64,000 nt of DNA from Sulfopaludibacter sp963835555 (GCA_963835555.1 CAWIGC010000037.1:28105-92104), one strand, 5' to 3'. Positions 6,585 to 15,261 are shown, numbered from the stretch's first letter. Numbers and translations: made by a program. Notes: generated by a model not told the origin, from the letters alone.

Positions 6585-6773
6585 AGTGTCGAGGAGGTGC
6601 AAGCCCTCCTGACGGCGGCTTCGCCGCGGGAGCACCTCATGCTACGAATTCTCGCTGTGTGTGGCTTGCGGCCGGGTGAGGCTCTCGCGTTGCGCATCGA
6701 CGACTTTGAAGGCAACCAACTTCGCATCGATGAAGCCCTGAAGGAACGTAAGCGTCTGACGAACCCCTGTTGA
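6585..6773 (+). pseudogene. Tyrosine recombinase/integrase, catalytic-domain fragment
   Basis: This continues the integrase interrupted at 2514. With the element and one GGTTTCTC removed, the junction reads CERFLSVEEVQALL in frame. The fragment holds the start of the catalytic domain, including the first active-site arginine in VCGLRPGEALALR. It stops at a TGA after KERKRLTNPC, before the His-x-x-Arg and Tyr boxes, so it cannot be active. A second damage event, after or before the IS insertion, must have removed the rest. Confidence 0.8.
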
Positions 6774-6837
6774 AGGAGGGGAAGAAGGCTGCTGAGATAG
6801 CGGCACGAGGCGACGGACAGCGCAAGAGATCGAGGAA

Positions 6838-7143
6838 TTGCTGAAGGGCCTCGAAAGACGGTTCGGACAGGTTGTCCGACAAATGGGCCCGTGGAATACC
6901 GATGGTATCTTCGGCTATGAGCGCGTTCCGATGCTGGCCGTGGAGCGGGCGGCTGAAGCGGTCGGAAATCCCAATTTGCTGGTCGCACTACCCCGGCTAC
7001 GCACGCCAAAGCACACTGAGCCGTTCATCGAATTGTTAAACGACGCCGGTCCGGTTCTGGTCGAGAGAATTGTTAGCGCCTACAGGGAGTTCCTGCGCCT
7101 GCCTGATCAATCGGCGTTGATGAATGCCGGGAATTCTTCGTAG
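6838..7143 (+). CDS. Hypothetical protein, possibly a fragment
   Basis: An open frame of about 100 residues (from TTG 6838; open back to 6796). It contains an unfamiliar but well-composed sequence with ERRFGQVVRQMGPW and VERAAEAVGNPNLLVALPRL. There is no clear ribosome-binding site, and the frame opens without a good start, so it may be the 3' end of a larger lost gene. It lies between the integrase remnant and a truncated response regulator, in a decaying region. I do not recognise the family. Confidence 0.35.
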   Translation: MLKGLERRFGQVVRQMGPWNTDGIFGYERVPMLAVERAAEAVGNPNLLVALPRLRTPKHTEPFIELLNDAGPVLVERIVSAYREFLRLPDQSALMNAGNSS

Positions 7144-7149
7144 GCTTCG

Positions 7150-7524
7150 ATGTCACGACAATCTGCAGTTCCGGGCCGGGTCCTCATCGTCGATGATGAC
7201 GAGCGGCAGCGTAGTGCATTAGTCACCTTATTATCCGAGCGTAACATTGAAACACAGGTCGCGGCCGACGGGCTGGAAGCACTGGTACGGCTCAAAGCCT
7301 TCCACGCAGATGTCATCGTGGCGGATTTGGTCATGCCACGCACGGACGGCTTTGAACTGCTCCGGCACTTGAAGGAGCAAGGCGATATCACCCCGGCAAT
7401 CGCTCTCACCGGCTTCGGCAGTATGGAAAAGGCACTTTCTGCGGTTCATGACCTTAACGCCTTCTGGTTCCTGGAAAAGCCGGTAGAACCCCGGGCCTTC
7501 GGAATCCTAGCTAAGCTAAGCTAG
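7150..7524 (+). CDS. Response regulator receiver domain, C-terminally truncated
   Basis: A 124-residue CheY-like receiver domain. The acidic pocket is in VLIVDDDERQR, the phosphoacceptor aspartate in VIVADLVMP (about residue 58), the conserved Thr in PAIALTGFG and the Lys in FLEKPVEP. The protein stops at FGILAKLS, just where a linker or output domain would normally begin, at a short ctagctaagctaagctag repeat. No histidine kinase is adjacent. It could work as a single-domain regulator, but loss of an output domain through rearrangement looks more likely. Confidence 0.75.
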   Translation: MSRQSAVPGRVLIVDDDERQRSALVTLLSERNIETQVAADGLEALVRLKAFHADVIVADLVMPRTDGFELLRHLKEQGDITPAIALTGFGSMEKALSAVHDLNAFWFLEKPVEPRAFGILAKLS

Positions 7525-7543
7525 CAACTAGCGGGCTGGTCTT

Positions 7544-7632
7544 CATCGCGGAGACGCGGAGCAAAGAGTAGCGGCATGATTTCTTCTCTCCGTGCTGTCT
7601 CCGTGTCCTCCGCGCCTCCGTGGTGAGTTCTC
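7544..7632. repeat. Dispersed-repeat-like sequence (CGCGGAG/CTCCG motifs)
   Basis: Imperfect inverted arrangement of GCGGAGACGCGGAGC and CTCCGTGCTGTCTCCGTGTCCTCCGCG blocks between the truncated response regulator and the DUF711 gene. Such 'ctccgcg...ctccgtg' sequences recur in intergenic DNA of many large bacterial genomes, as far as I recall. It is non-coding. Only one copy lies in this window, so the repeat nature is not proven here. Confidence 0.4.
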
Positions 7633-7641
7633 GCGCTTGCA

Positions 7642-8847
7642 CTAGTGAATCACGGTATTGGCCATGCGCGAATCTTCGAACTGGGTGCGCTCCCCGGCCT
7701 TCCTTCCGGGCGCGGGTAGCAGACGGGCCGCCAGGGGCTTCTTCCATTTGTAGGCGAGCGTGGCCACGTCGCTCAGGATGCGGGCCAAACGATCTTCGCT
7801 GATATCGCCGGGAAACGGAATGGTGTCCAGCCCTCCGGCGCAGACCGCCGAGTATGCCAGCAGCGCATCCACGGTGTACGCGCCTTCCGCCCACCGTTTG
7901 GCGAGCACGGCGTCTTCCAGCACCGGCACCATCAAGCCGCTATAGCCCACGCGCTTCACCTGCACCGACTGGACCGCGCGCGTAATTACGGCCGCAGCGG
8001 TCATGGTGCCGCTGGATCCGAACGGCGCACCAATGAACGATTCGATGGCGCGTCCGATGGAGACTTCGCCAAGGGGCGCGGGCGTCGGATCGATCCCCTC
8101 GTAGGTCCAGCCGCTCTTTTTGGCTACTTCCCCAGCCGCCGCCTCCACCTGGCGCAGATGCTGCGTCAAAGCCCCGGCGAGTTTCGTCTCCGCCGCGCGC
8201 GGATCGTGTTCCTGCGCGAAGACCTCGGCGACCACGCCGGCGCCTTCCATGCCGATCGAGAACGCGCGCGCGCCGCCCGCGTGGTAAGCGCCGGGATAGA
8301 ACGGCCCGTACGGTTTCAGCATGGCGATGGCGGCAAAGTTCAGATTGCCCTGTCCGCGCGTGCTGCGCTGCGAGACCGCCTTAACCAGGCGCGCCGCCTG
8401 GTGAATGGCGTTCCAGTGAATGCCATCCTCCGCCGCGGTGATCAGGCTGGCATTGGTGCGGCCGGGAATCGCCAGGAAATCGATCAGCAGGTCCACCGGT
8501 CCCGCCGGGTCGCCATCGTTCCACATGGCTGGTCCGATGGAAGGCGTGAACTGCAGCTTCGTGCCCAGCGTATCGATGCCGCGGAGCATCGCCAGCGCAG
8601 TCTCATGGCTCATGCCCTTGGTATATGCGGGAAAGGGCTGGGTGGCGATCCGGATGGTTTCCACTTCCCAGCCGGCCGCGCTGAACGTGTCGCGAGCCGA
8701 GTCCAGAAACTTTACGGCGTCTTCGATCTGCCGCGTATAGTTCTGCGCGTCCACATCGATGAATGCGGTGATGGCGCGCATCTTCGGCCTCGGTCCCGCG
8801 GTGACCACGGTCGTGGAGACCACCAGCGCCAGGATTGCATTTCGCAT
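7642..8847 (-). CDS. DUF711 (UPF0210) family protein, exported
   Basis: About 401 residues from the ATG at 8847. An N-terminal hydrophobic stretch (LALVVSTTVVTAG) looks like a signal peptide, unusual for this normally cytoplasmic family. The rest has DUF711 features: 'RAITAFIDV' at the start, the repeated 'GVSQR/AVSQRSTRG' type segment and GYSGLMVPVLEDAVLAKR near the C-terminus. The biochemical role of the family is not settled. ATG 8847 is preferred over the upstream start because a TATAAC box ends seven bases before it. Confidence 0.8.
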   Translation of the reverse strand: MRNAILALVVSTTVVTAGPRPKMRAITAFIDVDAQNYTRQIEDAVKFLDSARDTFSAAGWEVETIRIATQPFPAYTKGMSHETALAMLRGIDTLGTKLQFTPSIGPAMWNDGDPAGPVDLLIDFLAIPGRTNASLITAAEDGIHWNAIHQAARLVKAVSQRSTRGQGNLNFAAIAMLKPYGPFYPGAYHAGGARAFSIGMEGAGVVAEVFAQEHDPRAAETKLAGALTQHLRQVEAAAGEVAKKSGWTYEGIDPTPAPLGEVSIGRAIESFIGAPFGSSGTMTAAAVITRAVQSVQVKRVGYSGLMVPVLEDAVLAKRWAEGAYTVDALLAYSAVCAGGLDTIPFPGDISEDRLARILSDVATLAYKWKKPLAARLLPAPGRKAGERTQFEDSRMANTVIH

Positions 8848-8854
8848 GAGTCTG

Positions 8855-8860
8855 GTTATA
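8855..8860 (-). promoter_or_regulatory. -10 element of predicted leaderless promoter (DUF711 gene)
   Basis: On the minus strand TATAAC is followed by seven bases and the ATG at 8847. The box lies between the stop of the upstream dehydrogenase gene and this start, so DUF711 may have its own promoter even though the two genes are only 13 bases apart. Confidence 0.5.
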
Positions 8861-9889
8861 TCACGGCCTGACAATCACTTTGCCGAACTGCTCTTTGCGC
8901 TCCAGCCGCTCGTGGGCGGCGCGGATTTCGCTCAAAGGGTAGACGCTGTCGATGACGGGCTTGAGCTGCTTGCGGAAGACGAATTTCAGCACCTGGTGAA
9001 GCTCGCCCATGGTGCCCATGAATGAGCCCAACAGGCTCCACTGCTTGCTGAACAGGAAGCGGAGATCCACCCGGGCATCGTATCCCGTGGTGGCTCCACA
9101 GGTGACCAGGCGGCCGGCGGGCGCCAGCGATTCCAGGCTCTTCTGCCAGGTGGCGATGCCCACGTGCTCCACCACCACATCGACGCCTTTTTTGGCGGTG
9201 ATCTTGCGCACCTCGGCGGAGATGTCCTGCCGGTAATGATCGATAGCAAAGTCCGCGCCGAGTTCCCGGGCGCGCGCCAGTTTCTCTTCGCCGCCGGCGG
9301 TGGCAATCACGCGGCACTGGAACATTCTGGCAATCTGAATGGCCGCCATGCCGACTCCGCTGGAAGCGGCCAGCACCAGGATATCTTCGCCGGGCTGGAG
9401 TCGCGCCCGCGCCATCAGCATATGCCAGGCCGTGAGAAAAACCAGCGGAGTGGCGGCGGCTTCTTCGAAAGTGAGATCGTCGGGAATGGGAATGACGGCG
9501 TACTCCGGCACGGCCATCAGTTCGGCATTGCCGCCGTCTTTGGCGTAGCCGAACATGGTGAAGCGGCGGCAGAGATTGTCCTGGCCCAGAAGGCACTGCT
9601 CGCACTGACGGCAACTCGTTCCGGGAGACAGCAGCACGCGCCAGCCCGGTTTGACACGCTCGCAGAGGTCGCCCACCTGCACCACTTCCCCGGCGATGTC
9701 GCTGCCCAGAATGTGAGGCATGGCGAATTTCATGCCGGGAATGCCGGCGCGGACGAACAGATCCAGATGATTCAGAGAGCCGGCGCGGACCCGCACCAGC
9801 ACTTCGTTGGCCTTGATTTGAGGATCGGGAACTTCTTCGTAGACCAGCACCTCCGGCCCGCCGTGCTGGTGGATTCGCGCGACTTTCAT
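8861..9889 (-). CDS. Zinc-type alcohol dehydrogenase (MDR family)
   Basis: About 342 residues from the ATG at 9889 (MKVARIHQHGGPEVL). The GroES-like catalytic domain is followed by a Rossmann domain for NAD(P) with AASSGVGMAAIQIA near residues 165-178. The structural zinc cysteines are visible in CRQCEQCLLGQDNLC. The catalytic-zinc ligand pattern is altered: the usual Cys is SLNHLDLF, as in quinone-oxidoreductase-like members, with HILGSDIAGEV present. Substrate is unknown. It lies upstream of the DUF711 gene in the same direction. Confidence 0.85.
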   Translation of the reverse strand: MKVARIHQHGGPEVLVYEEVPDPQIKANEVLVRVRAGSLNHLDLFVRAGIPGMKFAMPHILGSDIAGEVVQVGDLCERVKPGWRVLLSPGTSCRQCEQCLLGQDNLCRRFTMFGYAKDGGNAELMAVPEYAVIPIPDDLTFEEAAATPLVFLTAWHMLMARARLQPGEDILVLAASSGVGMAAIQIARMFQCRVIATAGGEEKLARARELGADFAIDHYRQDISAEVRKITAKKGVDVVVEHVGIATWQKSLESLAPAGRLVTCGATTGYDARVDLRFLFSKQWSLLGSFMGTMGELHQVLKFVFRKQLKPVIDSVYPLSEIRAAHERLERKEQFGKVIVRP

Positions 9890-9915
9890 CAACTGAAAGC
9901 CTAGCACCAAAAGTG

Positions 9916-10482
9916 CTAATCGACGCGAGCCATGACCACGTCTACTTCGTGCGCGCCGGCCATGCGCACTTCGGTGCGAACCTTAGCCTTCAGGAAATCG
10001 GTCAAGACCAGGCGCGCCTGCTCCACGTCGCGAGGATCGAAGGCCTTTCCGGCAGCCAGGCGCAGTTCGCGGTCGGCGAACAGGGACTGGGTATCATGGG
10101 CGCTCATGCCGAGCCCGCTGAGATCCAGCACGCGCACCGTCAGGCGCACGTTGAGTTCCTGCTGCGCGCGGGCGGCGGCTTGCATGGCCGCTTCCGCCTG
10201 TTTCACCAGCGGGCTTTCCGGGTAGACGCTGATCAGGGTATGGAAGGTGAATTCCGCTGCGTCGAACCGGCCTTCCCCGGCAAGCCGCTGTCCCTCCTGG
10301 TACAACTCGATGACCTCGATTTCGGCCTTGGCGCTGGGTGTAAGGGGGTCCCGCGGATACGCGTTGACGAGGGTTTGCAGGGTGAGGCGGGCCCGTTCGA
10401 GCTTTCCCGATTCGGCATCCCGCACGCCGGTCTGGAAGAGCAACTGGGCGGCCACCAGAAACAGACTGGCAAACAGTTCCAT
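9916..10482 (-). CDS. Secreted TPR protein with POTRA-like C-terminus
   Basis: A 188-residue protein starting MELFASLFLVAAQLLFQTG, an N-terminal signal or anchor. TPR-like helices follow (ARLTLQTLVNAYPRDPL and FDAAEFTFHTLISVYPES), as in BamD/YbgF-type lipoprotein modules. The last 75 residues (ADRELRLAAGKAFDPRDVEQARLVLTDFL) look like a POTRA module. This pairing suggests a role at the cell envelope, perhaps outer-membrane assembly, but no barrel is present. The ORF could be extended far upstream, antisense to purB. The internal ATG at 10482 is the credible start. Confidence 0.7.
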   Translation of the reverse strand: MELFASLFLVAAQLLFQTGVRDAESGKLERARLTLQTLVNAYPRDPLTPSAKAEIEVIELYQEGQRLAGEGRFDAAEFTFHTLISVYPESPLVKQAEAAMQAAARAQQELNVRLTVRVLDLSGLGMSAHDTQSLFADRELRLAAGKAFDPRDVEQARLVLTDFLKAKVRTEVRMAGAHEVDVVMARVD

Positions 10483-10656
10483 ACCGTCGTATGCTGCACG
10501 CCGGGCTCCGGAACGTATGTAGTTGAAAAGAAAACACCACCGTAAACCGGATATGGGCACCTCATTCACGGTGTGGCAAGGGTAGCCCAAAACATGCCGC
10601 GGCGATTCTGTTCTGGTGCGATTCGCGGTATTCTGGAATGTCAAAGGGAGGAAGCC

Positions 10657-11436
10657 ACGGTCAAATTCTGCGTGCTGGCGAGCGGCAGTTCCGGAAACGC
10701 GGCGCTGGTTTCCACTGGCAACACGCGCATCCTGGTGGACGCCGGTCTGAGCATGAGGGAATTGCGCAAACGGCTGGCGGCCATCGGCGAATGCCTGGAC
10801 CAGGTGGACGCCATCCTCATCACGCACGAACATTCCGACCATGTCTCCGGCCTGCCGGTGCTGGCGCGGAACAAGGACGTACGCGCGGTAATCCACATGA
10901 CGCGGCTGACCGGTCCCGCGATCGATTGGGGCGAGACCCAGCCGGCGCGCCTGGAGTGCTTTCAGGCGGGGGCGAGCTTCCAGATCGGCGACATCGAAGT
11001 GCAGAGCTTTGGAATTCCGCATGACGCCATCGACCCGGTGGGCTTCACGTTTGAAGCCGAAGGCGTGCGCATCGGAATCGCCACGGACCTGGGCTACATT
11101 CCCGAATCCATCAAATTTCACTTGCGGCACACGGACATGCTGCTGCTGGAAGCCAACCACGATCTGGACATGCTGAAAGTGGGTCCATATCCGTGGAGCG
11201 TGAAGCAGCGGGTGATGAGCCGGGTGGGGCATCTTTCGAACCTGGTCATGTCCGACTACCTGCTGCAGGATCTGGATGCCTGCACCAGCAGGCTGATTCT
11301 GGGGCATCTGAGCGAGCAGAACAACCATCCGGAAATCGTGCGGATGATTGCCACGCAGAGTCTGGAGCAGCGCGGGCTGGCGACGAGCCTGGCGATTGCC
11401 GAACAAGGGCGGCCGTCGGAAGTCTTTTGCTTCTGA
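10657..11436 (+). CDS. Metallo-beta-lactamase fold hydrolase (YycJ-like), possible ACG start
   Basis: About 259 residues. The MBL motif THEHSDH lies near residue 58, and further metal ligands follow (LLLEANHD, LGHLSEQNNH), the layout of the YycJ/VicX subfamily of putative exonucleases. The protein should begin (M)VKFCVLASGSSGN. At that place the codon is ACG (10657), five bases after a good Shine-Dalgarno GGGAGG; no ATG, GTG or TTG fits nearby. Either ACG initiates, an in-frame start much further upstream (open to 10573) is used, or the base is wrong. purB starts 21 bases after the stop. Confidence 0.85.
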   Translation, partial: TVKFCVLASGSSGNAALVSTGNTRILVDAGLSMRELRKRLAAIGECLDQVDAILITHEHSDHVSGLPVLARNKDVRAVIHMTRLTGPAIDWGETQPARLECFQAGASFQIGDIEVQSFGIPHDAIDPVGFTFEAEGVRIGIATDLGYIPESIKFHLRHTDMLLLEANHDLDMLKVGPYPWSVKQRVMSRVGHLSNLVMSDYLLQDLDACTSRLILGHLSEQNNHPEIVRMIATQSLEQRGLATSLAIAEQGRPSEVFCF

Positions 11437-11457
11437 GCCTGCGGGGGACAAACACCT

Positions 11458-12768
11458 ATGATTGCGAGATACACACGGCCCGAGATGGGCAACATCTGGA
11501 GCGACCGGAACAAGTTTCAACAGTGGCTGGAAGTGGAACTGGCGGCGTCTGAGGCGCTGGCCGAGCTGGGCGTGGTGCCGGCGGAAGCGGCACGCCTGCT
11601 GCGCGCCCACGCGGGGTTCGAGGTGGCGCGCATCCTGGAAATCGAACGAGAAGTGAAGCACGACGTGATCGCGTTCACCACTGCGGTGGCGGAGACCATG
11701 GCAGCGGCCGGGTTCGCGGAGGCTTCGCGCTGGCTGCACTACGGGTTGACTTCGAATGACGTGGTGGATACCGCGCAAGCGCTGCTGATGCAGCAGGCGG
11801 CGGCCATCGTGATCCGGGATCTGGAAGCGCTGCGCGCGGTGTTGAAGCGTCGCGCGCTGGAGTTTCAGCACACCGTGCAGATCGGGCGGACGCACGGGGT
11901 GCACGCCGAACCGATCACGTTCGGGCTGAAACTGGCCATCTGGTATCAGGAATCGGAACGCAACCTGGCGCGCATGCGGGCGGCGGCGGAGGATGTGCGG
12001 GTGGGCAAGACGTCGGGCGCTGTGGGCACCTTCGCGCACATCGGACCGGAGGTGGAGGAACTGATCTGCGCGCGGCTGAATCTGAAGCCGGCGCCGGTGG
12101 CTTCGCAGGTGATCCAGCGCGACCGCCACGCGAATTTCGTGTGCGCCCTGGCGCTGGCCACGGCATTATGCGAAAAGATCGCGCTGGAGGTGCGGCACCT
12201 GCAGCGCACGGAAGTCCGCGAGGCGGAGGAGTATTTCGCGCGCGGGCAAAAGGGCAGCTCGGCCATGCCGCACAAGCGCAACCCCATCACCTGCGAGCAG
12301 ATCTGCGGGCTGGCGCGCGTGGTCCGCGGCAACGTGCAGGCGGCGTTTGAGGATGTGGCGCTGTGGCACGAACGGGACATCTCGCATTCCTCGGTGGAGC
12401 GCGTGATCCTGCCGGATTCGACGATTCTGGCCGATTATCTGCTCGAGAAAACCACCAAACTGGTGGATCAGCTTCTGGTGTATCCGGAGCGGATGCGCCG
12501 CAACCTGGAGATGACCAGGGGGCTGGTGTTCTCGGGGCAGGTGCTGCTGGATCTGGCGGCGGCCGGGATGCTGCGCGAGCAGGCGTACCGGCTGGTACAG
12601 TCTCATGCCATGCGCGCCTGGGAAGAAGAAGGCGATTTCCGCGCGGCCATCGAAAACGATCCGGAAATTCGCGCGCTGGTGCCGCCGGAGAAGATCGCCC
12701 AGGCGTTCTCGCTGGACCGGCAACTGCGCAACGTGGACGCCATTTTCGCCCGCGTCTTTGGAAGATAA
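11458..12768 (+). CDS. purB: Adenylosuccinate lyase
   Basis: A 436-residue enzyme of the fumarase/aspartase superfamily. It splits adenylosuccinate to AMP and SAICAR to AICAR in purine synthesis. The family signature GSSAMPHKRNP lies near residue 265. The catalytic histidine regions are visible as TSNDVVDTAQ and GRTHGVHAEP. Length matches the short bacterial PurB type, which starts MIARYTRPEMGNIWSD as here. It is probably co-transcribed with the MBL hydrolase 21 bases upstream. Confidence 0.96.
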   Translation: MIARYTRPEMGNIWSDRNKFQQWLEVELAASEALAELGVVPAEAARLLRAHAGFEVARILEIEREVKHDVIAFTTAVAETMAAAGFAEASRWLHYGLTSNDVVDTAQALLMQQAAAIVIRDLEALRAVLKRRALEFQHTVQIGRTHGVHAEPITFGLKLAIWYQESERNLARMRAAAEDVRVGKTSGAVGTFAHIGPEVEELICARLNLKPAPVASQVIQRDRHANFVCALALATALCEKIALEVRHLQRTEVREAEEYFARGQKGSSAMPHKRNPITCEQICGLARVVRGNVQAAFEDVALWHERDISHSSVERVILPDSTILADYLLEKTTKLVDQLLVYPERMRRNLEMTRGLVFSGQVLLDLAAAGMLREQAYRLVQSHAMRAWEEEGDFRAAIENDPEIRALVPPEKIAQAFSLDRQLRNVDAIFARVFGR

Positions 12769-12796
12769 AAGCGCGCGAAGCGTAGTCCCGCTGTTC

Positions 12797-12859
12797 TAAG
12801 ATGAAGGTATGGAGCACACGCCCTCCATTTCGCGGCCCGGTCTGTTCGGATCGGACTAA
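12797..12859 (+). promoter_or_regulatory. -10 element and 16-codon leader ORF before the aminotransferase
   Basis: TAAGAT (12797-12802) is followed by six bases and an ATG (12809) opening a 16-residue frame, MEHTPSISRPGLFGSD, that ends at 12859. This copies the leaderless layout seen at real genes in the window. The aminotransferase starts 81 bases later with its own AGGAG. It may be a short translated leader or chance. Confidence 0.3.
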
Positions 12860-12940
12860 CTCTCCGCCGCTCTCACGCGGCGCGCGCCGGTCCACCCGGC
12901 ACGCCAGTCCTCAACGCTGACAACTAAATAGGAGTGCAAT

Positions 12941-14299
12941 ATGGGTAAGACCATCGATCAGGTGCGGCCTGACCTTCCGCATCTGGTGACCGAGCTGCCC
13001 GGGCCGCGTGCGCGCGCCGTGATTGCGCGCGATGAGCGTGTGGTGTCGCCGTCATATACACGCAGTTATCCGTTCGTCTGCCAAAAGGGCGAAGGCGCCA
13101 TGGTGGAAGACGTGGATGGCAACCGGTTCCTGGACTTCAATGCCGGCATCGCGGTAGTGGCGACGGGGCATTGCCACCCGCGCGTAGTGGACGCCATACA
13201 GAAGCAGGCGGCCCGGCTGATTCACATGTCGGGCACGGATTTTTACTATGAAGAGCTGGTGGCCCTGGCGGAAAAGCTGGCCGAAATCGCTCCGGGGAGT
13301 GTGGACCGGCGGGTGTCGTTCGGCAATTCCGGCGCGGAGGCCATGGAGGGCTCGCTCAAGCTGGCCCGCTACGCCACGGGCCGGGATAAGATCATCGCCT
13401 TCTATGGCGGCTTTCACGGCCGCACCATGGGGGCGCTCTCGCTGACGTCGCGAAAGGCGGTGCAGCGCGCGGGATTCGGCCCGATGGTGCCGGGCGTGGT
13501 TCACGCGCCGTATCCCTACTGCTACCGCTGCCCCTACGGCAAGGAGCCGGAAAGCTGCGCGGTGGAGTGCGTGCAGTTCATCGAAAACACGTTGTTGAAG
13601 ACGGTGGCGCCCGCGCAGGAGGTAGCGGCCATCGCGGTGGAACCGGTGCTGGGAGAAGGCGGGTACGTGGTGCCGCCGAAAAAGTTCTTCGACGAACTGG
13701 CGCGGGTAGCCAAACAAAATGGTATTCTTCTGATTTTCGACGAAGTGCAGTGCGGCATGGGCCGTACCGGAAAGATGTGGGCGGCGGAGCATTTCGACGC
13801 GGTCCCGGACATCCTGGCGGTTGCCAAGGGAATCGCCAGCGGGCTGCCTCTGGGCGCCACGGTGGCGCGCGCGGACCTGATGACGTGGCCGCCGGGCGCG
13901 CATGCTTCGACCTTCGGCGGCAATCCGGTAGCCTGCGCGGCGGCGCTGGCGACCATCGCGCTGCTGGAAGAGGAACTGGTAGAGAACGCGGCCCGCATGG
14001 GCGCGTACCTGATGGAAAGGATGTCGGATTGGCCCCAGCGGTTCCGGGTTGTGGGCGATGTGCGCGGCCTGGGGCTGATGATCGGGATGGAACTGGTGCA
14101 GGACCAGCGGACCAAGGAGAAAGCTCCGCGTCTGCGCGACAAGGTGCTGGGGCTGGCATTCGAGCGTGGACTGCTGGCGCTGGGCGCGGGCGATTCGACG
14201 CTGCGCCTATGTCCGCCGCTGGTGATCGCGCGGGATCAATGCGACTTCGCAATTGAGACACTGGAAGAGTGCCTGAAGGAAGCCATAGCGGAAGGATGA
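12941..14299 (+). CDS. Class III PLP-dependent aminotransferase
   Basis: A 452-residue enzyme of the acetylornithine/4-aminobutyrate aminotransferase group. Visible parts are the glycine-rich cofactor site FGNSGAEAMEGSLKLAR, YGGFHGRTMGALSLT, the aspartate pair in LIFDEVQCGMGRTG and the PLP lysine in AVAKGIASGLPLG. A Cys-rich insert (YCYRCPYGKEPESCAVEC) sits in the middle, as in 4-aminobutyrate-type enzymes of this clade. The exact substrate cannot be told from sequence alone. AGGAG precedes the ATG, and its stop overlaps the methyltransferase start (ATGA). Confidence 0.9.
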   Translation: MGKTIDQVRPDLPHLVTELPGPRARAVIARDERVVSPSYTRSYPFVCQKGEGAMVEDVDGNRFLDFNAGIAVVATGHCHPRVVDAIQKQAARLIHMSGTDFYYEELVALAEKLAEIAPGSVDRRVSFGNSGAEAMEGSLKLARYATGRDKIIAFYGGFHGRTMGALSLTSRKAVQRAGFGPMVPGVVHAPYPYCYRCPYGKEPESCAVECVQFIENTLLKTVAPAQEVAAIAVEPVLGEGGYVVPPKKFFDELARVAKQNGILLIFDEVQCGMGRTGKMWAAEHFDAVPDILAVAKGIASGLPLGATVARADLMTWPPGAHASTFGGNPVACAAALATIALLEEELVENAARMGAYLMERMSDWPQRFRVVGDVRGLGLMIGMELVQDQRTKEKAPRLRDKVLGLAFERGLLALGAGDSTLRLCPPLVIARDQCDFAIETLEECLKEAIAEG

Positions 14300-14823
14300 G
14301 AATACTCGACGTCGGCTGCGGGATTCACAAGCAGCCCGGTTCCATCGGAATCGACCGCAATCCCGCCAGCCGCGCCGACGTGCTGGCCGATCTGGACCGC
14401 TTCCCGTACCCTTTCGCCGACAGTTCCTTCGACCGTCTGACGGCGATCCACGTGATTGAACACGTAGACGACGTAATCCGCAGCATGGAGGAGTTTCACC
14501 GGTTGGTGCGCGCCGGCGGAACGGTACGCATCGAGACCCCGCATTACACCGATTTCAGCTCGTTCTGCGATCCCACCCACAAGCACCACCTGAACAGTTT
14601 CAGCTTCCGGTATTTCGGCGAAAAGCACGGCGGATTCGGCTATTACTCCACCAAAAGATTTCGTGAGATTTCCGTGCGGCTGCGGCTACTAGCCTTGTGG
14701 AGGTATCTGGGATTCGAATTCCTGGTGAACCGGTTCCCGCGCTACCGGCGGTTCTGGGAGTATTACCTCTGTTACATTGTGCGCGGCAAGGCCATGACTT
14801 TCGAATTCGAAGTGCTCAAATGA
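14296..14823 (+). CDS. SAM-dependent methyltransferase
   Basis: About 175 residues. It begins MRILDVGCGIHKQPGSIGID, the motif I loop of class I methyltransferases, followed by ADSSFDRLTAIHVIEHV (type 11 methyltransferase style). The C-terminal half is basic and aromatic. The ATG overlaps the stop of the aminotransferase and its own stop overlaps yraN, so three genes are translationally coupled. Substrate unknown. Confidence 0.85.
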   Translation: MRILDVGCGIHKQPGSIGIDRNPASRADVLADLDRFPYPFADSSFDRLTAIHVIEHVDDVIRSMEEFHRLVRAGGTVRIETPHYTDFSSFCDPTHKHHLNSFSFRYFGEKHGGFGYYSTKRFREISVRLRLLALWRYLGFEFLVNRFPRYRRFWEYYLCYIVRGKAMTFEFEVLK

Positions 14824-15221
14824 TGGGACTGCTTTATCGCGCGGCCGACGCTGTCCGGCGCCGCCGGTTGCGCGGCGACCACGGGCGGTTGGGTGAAGAT
14901 TTGGCGCACCGGTACCTGCGTTCCCAAGGCTGCACGGTTGTGGCGCGCAATTACCGGCCGCGTGCCGGCGGCGGCGAAATCGACCTGGTGGCGTGGCTGG
15001 GCGGCCGGCTTTTGTTCGTCGAAGTCAAGACGCGGGCCAGTAGGGATTTCGGCGATCCCGAGGCGGCGGTGGACCTGGAGAAACGCGAAGCGCTGCGGTA
15101 CGCGGCGCGGGATTACGCGCGGCGCACCGGGGTGGACTGGCATCGGGTTCGGTTCGATATCGTGAGCATCGTGCTGGAGAGTCCGGTGCGGGTGGAGTGG
15201 ATTCGAGACGCGTTCCGGTAG
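14820..15221 (+). CDS. YraN family (UPF0102) endonuclease-like protein
   Basis: About 133 residues. The hallmark region runs GRLGEDLAHRYLRSQG then GGGEIDLVAW and LLFVEVKTR, the D-x(n)-E-x-K nuclease motif shared with Holliday-junction-resolvase-like folds. YraN proteins are widespread with no firmly established role. The start is the ATG overlapping the previous stop (a second ATG at 14823 is possible). Confidence 0.9.
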   Translation: MMGLLYRAADAVRRRRLRGDHGRLGEDLAHRYLRSQGCTVVARNYRPRAGGGEIDLVAWLGGRLLFVEVKTRASRDFGDPEAAVDLEKREALRYAARDYARRTGVDWHRVRFDIVSIVLESPVRVEWIRDAFR

Positions 15222-15261
15222 GCGGACGGACAGCGCTACGCGATAGCCGGCTCCACCGGGC

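Noticed and set aside
10483..12129. Upstream extension of the TPR/POTRA-like gene
   Set aside because: It would run antisense through purB and the MBL gene; the ATG at 10482 with a signal-like N-terminus is sufficient.
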